DNA of 64,000 bases. Source: Muribaculaceae bacterium (lineage in GTDB: Bacteria; Bacteroidota; Bacteroidia; Bacteroidales; Muribaculaceae). The stretch spans positions 1 to 64,000 of the forward strand of contig JAQVCR010000012.1 of assembly GCA_028689665.1 (NCBI GenBank), in the 5' to 3' direction. Below the pieces are notes generated by a model. That model searched no databases. It was given only the letters and a program-made list of their open reading frames with translations, and was not told the DNA's origin. Positions 47,326-56,965 of this stretch are shown here, piece by piece. How positions within the stretch are numbered: the first letter of the stretch is position 1; the number at the start of each line of letters is the position of its first letter. The position numbers and the translations under genes are program-made.

Positions 47326-48216
47326 CTACTTGTAGCGATGCAGAGCGTCGCTAAGCTCTTTTTTAATGGTTGCACGCAAGAAGATGGGAGCGATTACTTC
47401 TATCTTGTTTCCGTGGCTTAATATTTCTTGTATCAGGTCGTAAGTAACGAGCATTTTGTAATAGAAGATTGAATATTTGTCGTGTATTTCTTCTTGTTGC
47501 GATTTGTGCAAGGGCAAAGCTCTGAAATATTTTGCTTGTTCGGCTGTTGCTTTTATTTTTATATCTTGAGGAATGCTGTCGTCGCGGTAGATTCCAAAAC
47601 TATATTTGAAATATTCACCGGCATCTAGTTCCGGAGCCGGGAATGTGGCTGTGAGCAATTGAATTCCGGCAAATCTGTCGAGTGAATATGTGCGTATTTG
47701 TCCCTTCGAGACATCTAGACCTATCACATACCAGCGTTGCTTAAAGATGCGGACAAAGTAGGGGTTTAGTGCTATTTTAGATATTTGTGAGCGATCAAAT
47801 GCTTTGTAATCGAAGGCGATGCGCATATTTCGTTTGATTCCGTCCATAATTATAGACAGATAATCACGAGCCGATGGAACTTCTTCCAGCACTATGCGTG
47901 AAGATAATTCTCTAGAGTCGGAGATGGTGCCGCTTATGGCAACCGAGTCGAGCAACCAGTTGCGAAGATTGCGTTCTTGTTCGCTTTCGTCGTCGATATA
48001 ATATTCGTAGGTCGAGGAGTCGCAAATTATGGTTACGTCAAATGTGCTTTCTATTGCACGGCAATAAGAATGAAATGTGCGTCGCGGCATAGGGTTGCCT
48101 TCCGATATATCAGTGTTTCGCATCCACAATTCGTCGATTTCACTTCGTGTGATGCGCTTATGCCTGATAATAGTGTCGAGTAACCAGATGTATTTGTTAA
48201 TTAGATTTCTTGCCAT
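47326..48216 (-). CDS. WYL-domain transcriptional regulator
   Basis: 296 residues. The N-terminus is a winged helix-like DNA-binding region (about 1-80, KRITRSEIDELWMRN) and the middle has a WYL domain (near 140-200; FVRIFKQRWYVIGLD, RTYSLDRFAGI), a ligand- or nucleic-acid-binding fold, followed by the WCX C-terminal part. It is 13 nt after the symporter gene and thus the third gene of the namZ-symporter-WYL operon, so it may answer to a cell-wall-derived ligand; that is inference. Confidence 0.88.
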   Translation of the reverse strand: MARNLINKYIWLLDTIIRHKRITRSEIDELWMRNTDISEGNPMPRRTFHSYCRAIESTFDVTIICDSSTYEYYIDDESEQERNLRNWLLDSVAISGTISDSRELSSRIVLEEVPSARDYLSIIMDGIKRNMRIAFDYKAFDRSQISKIALNPYFVRIFKQRWYVIGLDVSKGQIRTYSLDRFAGIQLLTATFPAPELDAGEYFKYSFGIYRDDSIPQDIKIKATAEQAKYFRALPLHKSQQEEIHDKYSIFYYKMLVTYDLIQEILSHGNKIEVIAPIFLRATIKKELSDALHRYK

Positions 48217-48229
48217 ACGTTAGATGATG

Positions 48230-49681
48230 TTATTTTTTCTCTCGCTTAGATAATAATAGTAAGCCTGCAAATGTTACAAAGGCATTGAGAAGGAGTAATT
48301 CAAAGCTCATTGTGTAGCCAAACCATACTAAAAGATATTTCTGAATGAAATAGCATATTACGGGCGAAAGTATGCACACGATTGGTACAAATTTATCTTT
48401 AACGGCTGTCTTCATTGCCATTCCGAAGGTGAAAAGTCCGAGTATCGGGCCGTAAGTGTAACTTGCTATCTTATACACTGCGCTTATTGCGTCGTCGTCG
48501 CTGATGATGTAGAACACAATGATAACAAGCCCCATAATTATTGACATTCCCACATGCACTATCTTGCGGGTGTGTGTAAGGTGCTTTTCGTCTTGTTTCT
48601 CGTGAGCTTTAAGAATATCGACGGTGAACGAGGTGGTTAGAGATGTGAGGGCAGAGCCTGCTGCCGAATATGCCGCTGCGATGAGTCCTAAAATAAAGAG
48701 GATTCCTACAATTATTGGCATCGAGCTGTCGGCGGCAATTAGTCCAAATAGTTCGTCGGTCTTTTCGGGAATGGCTATTGATGCAAAGTCGGCATACATA
48801 ACCAGCAGTGTACCTAAAATCAAAAATAGTGAAATGACAAAAAATTGCATCACACCGCTTACCATCATATTTTTCTGCGATTCTTTAAAGTTTTTGCATG
48901 CTAGTGTGCGTTGCATCATATCTTGGTCAAGCCCTACTGTGGCTATCACCATAAAGATTCCGGCAATGAATTGCTTCCAGAAGTATGTGCCTTCTTTTGG
49001 ATTGTCGAAGAAGAACATTCGTGCTGTTTCGTGATTTTTCACATGCTCGATCATATCTCCAAATCCGAGATTCATATTGCTTGCAACAAAGGATATACAT
49101 AGAATTACTGAGGTGATAAGGCAAACGGTCTTTAGTGTGTCGGTCCAGATAATCGTTTTCACGCCTCCTTGCATGGTATACAGCCATATTAGCAGGATAG
49201 TTGCTATTACATTAATGGCAAATGGAATGCCGAGTGGCTCGAATACTAATATCTGAAGGACAACGCATACTACAAAAAAGCGTACTGCAGCTCCCAGCAT
49301 CTTTGAAACGAAGAAAAACCATGCGCCGCTTTTATAGGTGCTGTTTCCGAATCGTTGCTCGAGGTAGCCGTATATTGAGATTAAATTTCGGCGATAGAAT
49401 AATGGAACTAGCACGAAGGCTATTATGAAATAACCGACAATAAAGCCCAGCACCATTTGCAGGTAGGAATATCCCTTGCCTACCACCATACCCGGAACCG
49501 AGATAAATGTTACTCCCGATATTGCCGCTCCGATCATTGCAAAAGCTGCTAAATACCATGGTGTTGAACGATTACCTGTGAAGAATCCTGCATTGTCGGT
49601 TTTGCGTCCTGCAATCGATGATACAAGAAAAAGAAGTGCGAAGTAGCCGACTATTGTCGCCAATACTATCCAAGGTGTCAT
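48230..49681 (-). CDS. Sodium:solute symporter (SSS family)
   Basis: 483 residues with about 13 membrane helices. The LeuT-fold SSS motifs are present: FFTGNRSTPWYLAAFAMIGA near 34, GGVKTIIWTDTLK near 172 and YSAAGSALTSLTTSF near 340 (sodium-site Ser/Thr). SSS proteins carry sugars, sialic acid, amino acids or vitamins with sodium. It lies 38 nt after namZ. In Tannerella forsythia a transporter I recall as SSS-type, MurT, serves MurNAc uptake, which makes MurNAc a reasonable candidate here. Confidence 0.9.
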   Translation of the reverse strand: MTPWIVLATIVGYFALLFLVSSIAGRKTDNAGFFTGNRSTPWYLAAFAMIGAAISGVTFISVPGMVVGKGYSYLQMVLGFIVGYFIIAFVLVPLFYRRNLISIYGYLEQRFGNSTYKSGAWFFFVSKMLGAAVRFFVVCVVLQILVFEPLGIPFAINVIATILLIWLYTMQGGVKTIIWTDTLKTVCLITSVILCISFVASNMNLGFGDMIEHVKNHETARMFFFDNPKEGTYFWKQFIAGIFMVIATVGLDQDMMQRTLACKNFKESQKNMMVSGVMQFFVISLFLILGTLLVMYADFASIAIPEKTDELFGLIAADSSMPIIVGILFILGLIAAAYSAAGSALTSLTTSFTVDILKAHEKQDEKHLTHTRKIVHVGMSIIMGLVIIVFYIISDDDAISAVYKIASYTYGPILGLFTFGMAMKTAVKDKFVPIVCILSPVICYFIQKYLLVWFGYTMSFELLLLNAFVTFAGLLLLSKREKK

Positions 49682-49719
49682 AATTATTTATGTATTATTT
49701 TTTTATATTTCTACTTTTA

Positions 49720-50895
49720 TTATTCGGCATAAAGGAGATAAGGGCGACGATGCTCGATAAATTTATCTACATCGCTTTTCCATGTTGCCTTAATCTCGTC
49801 GGCACTTTTCCCTTCTTTTATCATTTTCCTTATCGAACCGTTGCCGATAAGCAACTCAAAAAATGGTCGAAAAAAATGGTCGCCAAGATTTAAATTTCTA
49901 TAAGCATCTATCACATAGTCAAGATTTATCCCTTTTGCAATAATCTCGTCGTCCGACAAATTAGATAAGTCGACTCCATAGCAAGTCTTGTCGAGTTGCG
50001 GGGGATTCTTTGCGCCCGATATGCTGCGAGGGGTGAATGAATAGTTGTAGCCTATCATATTGGGGTGTCCGTATACTTGAAATGGCTTGTCGGTGCCTCG
50101 TCCCAGACTCACCGGAGTTGCCTCGAAATAGCAAGTCGACGGATATAGATAGATAGAGTGCATGTTTGGCAGATTTGGTGATGGAGCTACCGGAAGAACG
50201 TAGCGCATACTGTGGGTATAGTTTTTACATTTTATCACGGTAAGTTCGGCATTTTTCCCATCTTTATACCAGCCTTCGCCGTTTGCCATTGTGGCAATTT
50301 CGCCCATTGTGAGCCCATGCACCACAGGAATAGGCAAGCCACCAACACCCGATTTATATTTCATATCAAGAATAGGACCGTCGACATACATTCCGTTTGG
50401 ATTAGGACGATCAAGCACCATTACACTTTTGCCATATTCATTTGCGGCATTTATTAAGTCGACCATAGTAACATAATAAGTGTAAAAGCGCAAGCCTACA
50501 TCTTGAATATCTACCACAAGAATATCAAATTGTCCCATTACTTTCTCGCTTGGGCGACGATTTTTCCCATCATATAGCGATGCTATTGGAATACCCGTCT
50601 TGCTGTCAACACCACTACTTACATGCTCGCCGGCATCGGCATTTCCACGAAAACCATGTTCGGGCGAGAATATGGTGGTTACTTTAATTCCATGTTTCAA
50701 CATAATATCCAGTGTATGCTCATTGCCCACCATTCCTGTGTGATTACTAAGCAAGGCTACACGTTTCCCCTTCAATAAAGGAATATATTCCTTTGTTTGA
50801 GAAGCTCCTACCTCGATTTCTTCACAATTTGCTTGCAATGAAGTAAAGAATAATACTGTGATTAGGAATATTAGTTTAAATAGTTGTCGATGCAT
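49720..50895 (-). CDS. namZ: DUF1343 protein, exo-beta-N-acetylmuramidase NamZ family
   Basis: 391 residues from ATG 50895; the signal peptide ends near 24 (FFTSLQANC), and its Cys might also be a lipobox. The longer reading from 50982 starts upstream of the -7 element and is rejected. The family motifs LLSNHTGMVG (near 45), FSPEHGFRG (near 75), DIQDVGLRFYTY (near 125), LDRPNPNG (near 155) and PSPNLPN (near 235) are all present. NamZ (YbbC) of Bacillus subtilis releases MurNAc from the non-reducing end of peptidoglycan fragments. With the symporter and WYL gene behind it, a cell-wall salvage operon is likely. Confidence 0.9.
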   Translation of the reverse strand: MHRQLFKLIFLITVLFFTSLQANCEEIEVGASQTKEYIPLLKGKRVALLSNHTGMVGNEHTLDIMLKHGIKVTTIFSPEHGFRGNADAGEHVSSGVDSKTGIPIASLYDGKNRRPSEKVMGQFDILVVDIQDVGLRFYTYYVTMVDLINAANEYGKSVMVLDRPNPNGMYVDGPILDMKYKSGVGGLPIPVVHGLTMGEIATMANGEGWYKDGKNAELTVIKCKNYTHSMRYVLPVAPSPNLPNMHSIYLYPSTCYFEATPVSLGRGTDKPFQVYGHPNMIGYNYSFTPRSISGAKNPPQLDKTCYGVDLSNLSDDEIIAKGINLDYVIDAYRNLNLGDHFFRPFFELLIGNGSIRKMIKEGKSADEIKATWKSDVDKFIEHRRPYLLYAE

Positions 50896-50953
50896 TGTGA
50901 TATTAAATTCGTTAATAATTTCGTGGCAACAACCTTGCCGATTAGCCACATTG

Positions 50954-50983
50954 CAAATATACACTAAATCAATTAAATCCAAA
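50954..50983 (-). promoter_or_regulatory. Promoter of the namZ-symporter-WYL operon
   Basis: On the minus strand TTTG (50983-50980), 18 nt, TATATTTG (50961-50954), about 58 nt before the namZ ATG. Confidence 0.62.
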
Positions 50984-51077
50984 AGTAAACAAGCTATTAA
51001 CTCAAAAAATTGTTAGCAAACCAAAATCAAAAATTCTATAATCGATTTAAAATACTTTGACCTAATATTGTCAAGAT

Positions 51078-51109
51078 ATTGCCAGAGAAATATAATTTGT
51101 GTATTTTTG
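51078..51109 (+). promoter_or_regulatory. Promoter of tRNA-Ser
   Basis: ATTG (51078-51081, one mismatch), 20 nt, TATTTTTG (51102-51109), about 11 nt before the likely precursor start and 17 nt before the mature 5' end. Confidence 0.6.
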
Positions 51110-51126
51110 CACTTTCCAAGATCGAT

Positions 51127-51214
51127 GGAGTGATGCTCGAGTGGTTGAAGAGGCACGCCTGGAAAGCGTGTAAGCTCCTAAAGGGCTTCGCGAGTTCGAA
51201 TCTCGCTTACTCCG
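51127..51214 (+). tRNA. tRNA-Ser (anticodon GGA)
   Basis: 88 nt. Acceptor arms GGAGTGA and TTACTCC; D arm with the usual AGTGGTT loop; anticodon stem CACGC/GCGTG around CTGGAAA (anticodon GGA at positions 34-36); a long variable arm as in serine tRNAs; T arm with GAGTTCGAATCTC. CCA is not fully encoded. The terminator follows at 51221. Confidence 0.97.
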
Positions 51215-51220
51215 CAAGCT

Positions 51221-51263
51221 AAAGCACCGACTGAAAGCCAAAAGCTGATGTCGGTGCTTTTTC
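51221..51263 (+). terminator. Terminator of tRNA-Ser
   Basis: AAAGCACCGAC (51221-51231) and GTCGGTGCTTT (51250-51260) form an 11-bp stem followed by T residues. Confidence 0.85.
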
Positions 51264-51288
51264 ATTATATCATTCTAATATTGTGAAA

Positions 51289-51330
51289 TAAAAAAGCTAG
51301 TCGATTAAGGTATTCTATTATCGACTAGCT
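51289..51330 (-). terminator. Terminator of tRNA-Gly
   Basis: On the minus strand AGCTAGTCGAT and ATCGACTAGCT (arms 51320-51330 and 51295-51305) form an 11-bp stem followed by T residues (A run at 51290-51295). It is 16 nt past the tRNA 3' end. Confidence 0.85.
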
Positions 51331-51346
51331 ATTAATATTTAGTGTG

Positions 51347-51419
51347 AGCGGTAAACGAGGCTCGAACTCGCGACCCTCAGCTTGGGAAGCTGATGCTCTA
51401 CCAACTGAGCTATTACCGC
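51347..51419 (-). tRNA. tRNA-Gly (anticodon CCC)
   Basis: 73 nt on the minus strand. Acceptor arms GCGGTAA and TTACCGC with discriminator T; D arm GCTC/GAGC with AGTTGGTA; anticodon stem TCAGC/GCTGA around TTCCCAA (anticodon CCC); T arm GCGAG-TTCGAGC-CTCGT. CCA is not encoded. It has a -7-like TAATTTTG upstream (51439-51432, minus). Confidence 0.95.
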
Positions 51420-51482
51420 ATTTTGGTATTGCAAAATTAGTGTAGTTTTTTTATTTAAGCGAATAAAAGCAATAAATTTTTA

Positions 51483-51815
51483 TTATTTTTTCTGGCGAAG
51501 TGTTATTACACTGTCTATTCCGTTGATTTTCACCGTTCTTACTATCATTGTATCTCCGATCATCCATGAGTCTTTGCTAGATGGATTAATCTCGGGATAG
51601 CCAAAACTTAATGTGTCGCCGTCGGCTGTGCAAATAAGAATGCTGTTCATTGCTCCGTCGATGGCAATTCCACAAAAAGATGCGGTATCTCCGAGGTTTT
51701 TCGTTATTTTTATGCTGTCGGAAGTGCAACAATTGCTCTGACAAGTTGAGCTGTTTTTACCACAGCAAGAACTTATAAGAGCTAATAATGGTATAAGAAA
51801 GACTAAATTTTTCAT
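51483..51815 (-). CDS. Small Cys-rich lipoprotein, hypothetical
   Basis: 110 residues. A lipoprotein signal (MKNLVFLIPLLALISSCCG, Cys at 17 or 18) is followed by a short Cys-rich part (STCQSNCCTSD) and then a beta-rich domain. No family is recognised. It starts 7 nt after the histidine kinase gene, so it may be an envelope partner or sensor accessory of that kinase; this is inference from position only. Confidence 0.7.
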   Translation of the reverse strand: MKNLVFLIPLLALISSCCGKNSSTCQSNCCTSDSIKITKNLGDTASFCGIAIDGAMNSILICTADGDTLSFGYPEINPSSKDSWMIGDTMIVRTVKINGIDSVITLRQKK

Positions 51816-51822
51816 TTTGTTA

Positions 51823-53025
51823 TTATTTTGCTATTGGTAATTCTATTCTAAAAGTAGTGCCGTGATCGATTTCAGAATCTTTTACGAATATCTTTCCTTC
51901 GTGATATTCTTCAATGATGCGTTTCACAAGAGTTAATCCCAAGCCCCAGCCTCGTTTCTTTGTTGTGAAACCGGGATTAAAAACTGTTTTAAAGTTTTTT
52001 CGGGCAATTCCTTTGCCTGTGTCTTTAATATCGATTGTAACTTTATCTTTCTCCGAGTTTACGAATACATCTATTTTTCCAACTCCCTGCATTGCATCGA
52101 CAGCATTCTTTGTGAGGTTTTCCATTACCCATTCAAATAGCGAAAGGCAAATTTTCACAGCTGTTTCATTCTCAGGGAAGTGCAGATTTAATTCTACGCG
52201 TTCGCTTATCCTCGATTTCATATATGCAAGGCTCTCACTAATGGTTTCGTTAATATATGCAAGCTCCAACTCAGGTTTAGAGCCAATCTTAGAAAAGCGG
52301 TCGGCAATAATTGAAAGGCGGTGAACGTCTTTGTCCATATCCACGACAATTTCTTTGTCTACACCGCTTATTTCGAGCATTTGCATCCATGCCATCAGTG
52401 ATGAAATAGGGGTTCCAAGCTGGTGAGCCGTCTCTTTTGATAATCCCACCCATACTTTGTTTTGTTCGGCTTTTTTCATACTTATAACGGCAAAATACAC
52501 AATAAAAATAAATATCAGCATTACTGAAAGCTCGATATAAGGGAATAGCGCAAGTCGTTTGAGCAGGGTAGAGTCTTCGTAATATAAGTGTTGGGTGGTA
52601 GAATTGTCGATTTTAATATCAATATAGTTGTTTGTCTTTTTAAGTGAAGCGAGTTTGTCTTTGAGAAATTCTATATTAACGGGCGAAGTGTAGTAAGGCA
52701 GTGTGCTGTCGGCCACTTCGGGGAGTTTAAAATTACGGTGTAAGATAATGTTGTCTTCGTCGTCGACAAGTAGAACCGGAATATTTCGGTTTCCTTCGAT
52801 TATAGAGAGAAGGAAATCAATATCGGCACTATTCTGCGATTCTGCCGACATTCCTGTGGCGATTTCTTTAGTTGCGTTAGCCCAAATTTCCATTCGTTCG
52901 CGTTCTTGTTGCGAAAGGTCTTTAACCAGATTATTAGAAATATATAAGAAAACGGCGGCAATAATAATCGAGGCTGCAAAGAAAAGCAACTTCCATAATC
53001 GTCGACGGTCGTATATATTAGCCAT
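51823..53025 (-). CDS. Membrane sensor histidine kinase
   Basis: 400 residues. One helix near 15-30 and a second near 170-190 enclose a periplasmic sensor domain of about 140 residues. The cytoplasmic part has the H box as AHQLGTPISSL (His near 208), N box ENLTKNAVDAM (near 305), and G boxes DTGKGIAR and GWGLGLTL. There is no receiver domain and no response regulator next to it, so its partner is elsewhere. It stands between an HAD phosphatase gene (40 nt upstream) and a lipoprotein gene (7 nt downstream). Confidence 0.9.
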   Translation of the reverse strand: MANIYDRRRLWKLLFFAASIIIAAVFLYISNNLVKDLSQQERERMEIWANATKEIATGMSAESQNSADIDFLLSIIEGNRNIPVLLVDDEDNIILHRNFKLPEVADSTLPYYTSPVNIEFLKDKLASLKKTNNYIDIKIDNSTTQHLYYEDSTLLKRLALFPYIELSVMLIFIFIVYFAVISMKKAEQNKVWVGLSKETAHQLGTPISSLMAWMQMLEISGVDKEIVVDMDKDVHRLSIIADRFSKIGSKPELELAYINETISESLAYMKSRISERVELNLHFPENETAVKICLSLFEWVMENLTKNAVDAMQGVGKIDVFVNSEKDKVTIDIKDTGKGIARKNFKTVFNPGFTTKKRGWGLGLTLVKRIIEEYHEGKIFVKDSEIDHGTTFRIELPIAK

Positions 53026-53065
53026 AATATTACTGTTTTATTTTATATAAACGCTTAGTGTTTTC

Positions 53066-53896
53066 CTATATTGTGTTGAGGTTTTTCTCAATCCAGTGAG
53101 CGACGCTGTCGTCGGCATTGTTTCCAATTGTGATGTGTGCCACTTCTTTCACTTCGGGGTATGCGTTGTCCATTGCTATTGCCACGTCGGCAATTTTAAG
53201 CATAGGAATATCGTTAAGGTTGTCGCCAAACACTACAATTTTGTTTGCTCCGATTTTTTCAGCTAAATCTTTAATAGCTTTAGCCTTCGATGTCCGAGGC
53301 GCAAATACTTCAAGAAAGCCATTATCGGTAGAATAAATGTCGTGATAGCTAATTACTTCACATTCAATTTTTGCCGATATATCCGATGCTATTTCTTGAA
53401 TTTTAGCGAATTTGTTGGCGGCAAAAATAAGTATTGCATCTTGATATTCCAATTTGTTTTTGAGGAAGAAATGTTTGAAAGGGGCATTTCTACGTTCGGC
53501 AACAAATTCTTCTTCTTGACTGTTTAATATTGGAGAGTGCATCACATCTAGAGTGTTTCCATTTTGCGAATATACAAAAGGATTTATTCCGGCAGTGTGG
53601 CATATTTCTACGATTTTACCGACCTTTTCGGCTTCTATTGTGTGAGTGTTGCTGTAGCAATTTCCTTCGAGCGACCATGTTGCCGCCCCGGTCATCACTA
53701 TGAGAGGCAGCTCAATGTTCACTTTGCTCATGAGAGGAACTGCGGTTGCCGGAGTGCGAGCAGTAGCGATGGTAAATAATAAGTCTTCTTTGGCTATTAG
53801 CGTGTTAAGTATTTTTGCCGTTGTTTCCGACACTTTAGAGTCGGTTCCTAATAAAGTTCCGTCAAGGTCGCTGACAAAAAGGGTAGACTTATTCAT
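53066..53896 (-). CDS. Cof-type HAD-IIB phosphatase
   Basis: 276 residues. The HAD motifs are I DLDGTLLG (near 11), II VMTGAA (near 69), III Lys in the KAKAIK block (near 205) and IV FGDNLNDIPML (near 222). The large C2B cap sits between II and III. Such enzymes hydrolyse sugar phosphates, FMN or other small phosphoesters. It overlaps the GT9 gene by 8 bp and so is translationally coupled to a glycosyltransferase. The substrate is unknown. Confidence 0.9.
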   Translation of the reverse strand: MNKSTLFVSDLDGTLLGTDSKVSETTAKILNTLIAKEDLLFTIATARTPATAVPLMSKVNIELPLIVMTGAATWSLEGNCYSNTHTIEAEKVGKIVEICHTAGINPFVYSQNGNTLDVMHSPILNSQEEEFVAERRNAPFKHFFLKNKLEYQDAILIFAANKFAKIQEIASDISAKIECEVISYHDIYSTDNGFLEVFAPRTSKAKAIKDLAEKIGANKIVVFGDNLNDIPMLKIADVAIAMDNAYPEVKEVAHITIGNNADDSVAHWIEKNLNTI

Positions 53897-54969
53897 TATT
53901 CTGTTTTGATTTAGTTATAGTTCTCTCCAGTGTCAGCATTATCATTTCGAGAGAGATGTCGTTAAGACACTTATAGTCGCCTCTTCGACAAGGCTTATTG
54001 CCAAATACCGAGCACGGTCGGCATTCAATATCTAGCTGCACTGCATTTTTCTCATCTTGTCGCCAGCCCATAAATCCGCAATAAGGGTGAGTTGCTCCCC
54101 ATATTGATACGACCGGCAGATTTACCAGCGAAGCTAGGTGCATATTAGCCGAATCCATCGAGATCATAGCGTTACAATTACTAAGTAATGCTAATTCTTT
54201 GAGAAATCCATGTTTTTCTTTTGCCATTGATAGCGCGTTCGGATATTTTTCTTCCCATTTAGCGAGTATTTCTTTTTCTTTATTTCCCGACCCAAATAGG
54301 AATTGTTTGTATCCGGGTTTTCCTGAAATTTTTTCTATTACTTTCTCCATCTTGTCGAGTGGATATATTTTGCCTTTGTGCTTTGCAAAAGGAGCAATTG
54401 CTATCCATATTTCATCTTTTTGATGAGGAGCAAATATTTCAGAAAACAGCGAATTATCCGCAGGTTTACCGCCAAAAATAGATACAAAAAGATCCTTGCA
54501 ATTAAATCCGATACGATTAAATACTTCACGGTATCTGGCTCGAGATGAAATTAGAGGAAATTTGTGCTTGTTTTTGGGGCGAGTGAGAGCATACTTTCCA
54601 CGTCGACCTTTGTCGATGCGTTTATATTTCACTCCCGATAATGTGAAGAAAATGCCCAGTATAATAGAACGAATAACGCTGTGCAAGTCGACGAAAGCAT
54701 CGGGATTAAATTCCTTTTTCAGCTCTCTAAAAAGTCTAAAAAGTCCGATAACTCCGTGATAATCTTCTTTTACGATACCTTTAACGGTAAGATTATTCGG
54801 AGAATTAATATATAGAGAAGCGGCAATTTTCTGTGTAACCATCATAAATTGCACAGAGGGGTTTGCCATACACACCGAGTAAACAACCGGAATAGTCATG
54901 GCAATATCTCCAAGTGCCGAGAAACGAGTTATGAGAACTCGATTGAAAATTCTGCTATCAGATGAATTT

Positions 54970-54983
<14 letters not shown>
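53889..54983 (-). CDS. Glycosyltransferase family 9 (heptosyltransferase-like)
   Basis: 364 residues. It begins with the GT9 pattern RVLITRFSALGDIAMTIPVV and has the C-terminal nucleotide-sugar block (LALLSNCNAMISMDSANMHLASLVNLPVV around 265-295, then WGATHPYCGF). The cysteine cluster near 325-345 is common in Bacteroidota members. It probably adds a core sugar to LPS on the cytoplasmic face of the inner membrane. It overlaps the DUF4254 gene by 14 bp upstream and the HAD gene by 8 bp downstream. Confidence 0.92.
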
Positions 54984-55575
<592 letters not shown>

Positions 55576-55655
55576 ATTATATTATTTTTTTTAGTTTCTT
55601 AATTTACAAACATAATAAATTATATGCAAATTACCATAATTGTGTGAGAATAAAA

Positions 55656-56300
55656 TTATTTTCGTCCGAAATCGGCAGGAATTTCGCCCCATTCGTCGGT
55701 GTTCCACTTTATTATACGGTTGCAAAACTCGTTGCGCTCTATCCATGCTATTGCACGTTCAAGAATTTCAAAAAGCTCCTTGTTTTCTTTATTCTTTTTT
55801 AATGTAGTCATACATTTCCGTTTTCTTACCCAGCTTATGGCGGTCTTGCTGTCGGAATATATGGTGGTATTAAGTCCTTTAGACTTTAGCAAAGCTAGAG
55901 CGTGCACTATTGCAAGAAATTCACCAATGTTGTTGGTGCCATTTTTGAAAGGTCCTTTACGGAAAATCACGTTACCCGTCTTTACATCTACGCCCTGATA
56001 TTCCATGATGCCGGGGTTCCCCAAGCAAGAGGCGTCGACTGCAATGCTGTCGATAATAATATCGGGTATTGCGGCATAATTAATCACTTTAGGTGTGCTA
56101 TTCTGAGCAATAGATCGGATTATTCCTAGTTGGTCTTTTGGGTCGCCGCGAAATGCTTCGGTTGCTTTCTCCTGCGAGATGAAACTCTTGTATTTTGCTC
56201 CTTCGTAGCCTTCGGTTTGAAGCCGACATTCCTCCCACGAATTGTAAATACCCGGAGCTCGACCTTCCCATACTACATACCATTTGTAATCTTTAGCCAT
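55656..56300 (-). CDS. Ribonuclease H family protein with N-terminal viroplasmin domain
   Basis: 214 residues. The first 50 residues are the caulimovirus-viroplasmin/RNase H N-terminal domain (KWYVVWEGRAPGIYNSWEEC), which binds RNA-DNA hybrids. The RNase H1 core follows, with acidic residues in VDASCLGNPG (near 79), GEFLAIVHAL (near 118), YSDSKTA (near 145) and NTDEWGEIPADF (near 200). It removes RNA from RNA-DNA hybrids. A -7 element TAACTTTG lies at 56328-56321 (minus). Confidence 0.93.
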   Translation of the reverse strand: MAKDYKWYVVWEGRAPGIYNSWEECRLQTEGYEGAKYKSFISQEKATEAFRGDPKDQLGIIRSIAQNSTPKVINYAAIPDIIIDSIAVDASCLGNPGIMEYQGVDVKTGNVIFRKGPFKNGTNNIGEFLAIVHALALLKSKGLNTTIYSDSKTAISWVRKRKCMTTLKKNKENKELFEILERAIAWIERNEFCNRIIKWNTDEWGEIPADFGRK

Positions 56301-56320
56301 GATTGTTATTTCATTTATTA

Positions 56321-56348
56321 CAAAGTTAAGAAAAAATACTTAAATTTG
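56321..56348. promoter_or_regulatory. Divergent -7 elements for the RNase H gene and aroK
   Basis: TAACTTTG on the minus strand (56328-56321) and TAAATTTG on the plus strand (56341-56348) lie back to back. Neither has a TTTG at the right distance, so both are moderate calls. Confidence 0.5.
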
Positions 56349-56373
56349 CTGTTGATATAAAATAACTTCTATT

Positions 56374-56904
56374 GTGAGACCAATTTTTCTTATAGGATAT
56401 ATGGGTAGTGGAAAGACGACTCTTGGACGAGAGCTGTCTAGATCGATGAAACTTGAGTTTATCGATTTAGATATTTTCATAGAGAATAGATTCCATACGA
56501 CTGTTAGAAATTTTTTTAAGAGTAGAGGCGAAGCGGCTTTTAGAGAGATAGAGCGATCAGTGCTGCACGAGACCGCCGAATTTCAAGATGTAGTTATTGC
56601 CTGTGGCGGAGGTACACCGTGCTATTTTGATAATATGGATTTTATGAAAACCAAGGGAGTGTCGGTATATTTAAAAGTATCGAAAGAATGTATTTTTCAA
56701 CGCCTCACCATCCCTACTGCAAAGGCAAAACGCCCACTAATAGCCGGGAAAACCGATGGTGAGCTAATGAAATTTATCGAAGATGCGCTTGCAAAGCGCG
56801 AGCCATATTACAGCCGTGCAGATATTATTTTTAATGCCGAGCAATTAGACAGCGAAGCCGAGGTGAATGATAGTATGCAACGATTAAAGGAGATAATATT
56901 GTAG
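56374..56904 (+). CDS. aroK: Shikimate kinase
   Basis: 176 residues with a GTG start at 56374; the next in-frame ATG lies inside the P-loop, so GTG is forced. The P-loop is GYMGSGKTT at 8-16, the shikimate-binding Asp is in IDLDIFIE (near 32), with SRGEAAFREIE and CGGGTPC also present. It phosphorylates shikimate in aromatic amino acid synthesis. Its stop is 61 nt before the ATG of the S24 regulator. Confidence 0.96.
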   Translation: MRPIFLIGYMGSGKTTLGRELSRSMKLEFIDLDIFIENRFHTTVRNFFKSRGEAAFREIERSVLHETAEFQDVVIACGGGTPCYFDNMDFMKTKGVSVYLKVSKECIFQRLTIPTAKAKRPLIAGKTDGELMKFIEDALAKREPYYSRADIIFNAEQLDSEAEVNDSMQRLKEIIL

Positions 56905-56920
56905 TAAAATTACAACTTAT

Positions 56921-56950
56921 TTTGGTGTTTGGCAATTAATTGTTATCTTG
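56921..56950 (+). promoter_or_regulatory. Promoter of the S24-type regulator
   Basis: TTTG (56921-56924), 19 nt, TATCTTG (56944-56950; one T short of consensus). A TTG start at 56948 would be inside the -7 element, which supports the ATG at 56966. Confidence 0.55.
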
Positions 56951-56965
56951 CGCAAAAATAATAGA

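Noticed and set aside
56948-56965. TTG start of the S24-type regulator at 56948
   Set aside because: That TTG lies in the -7 element; the ATG at 56966 is the first codon downstream of the expected transcript start.
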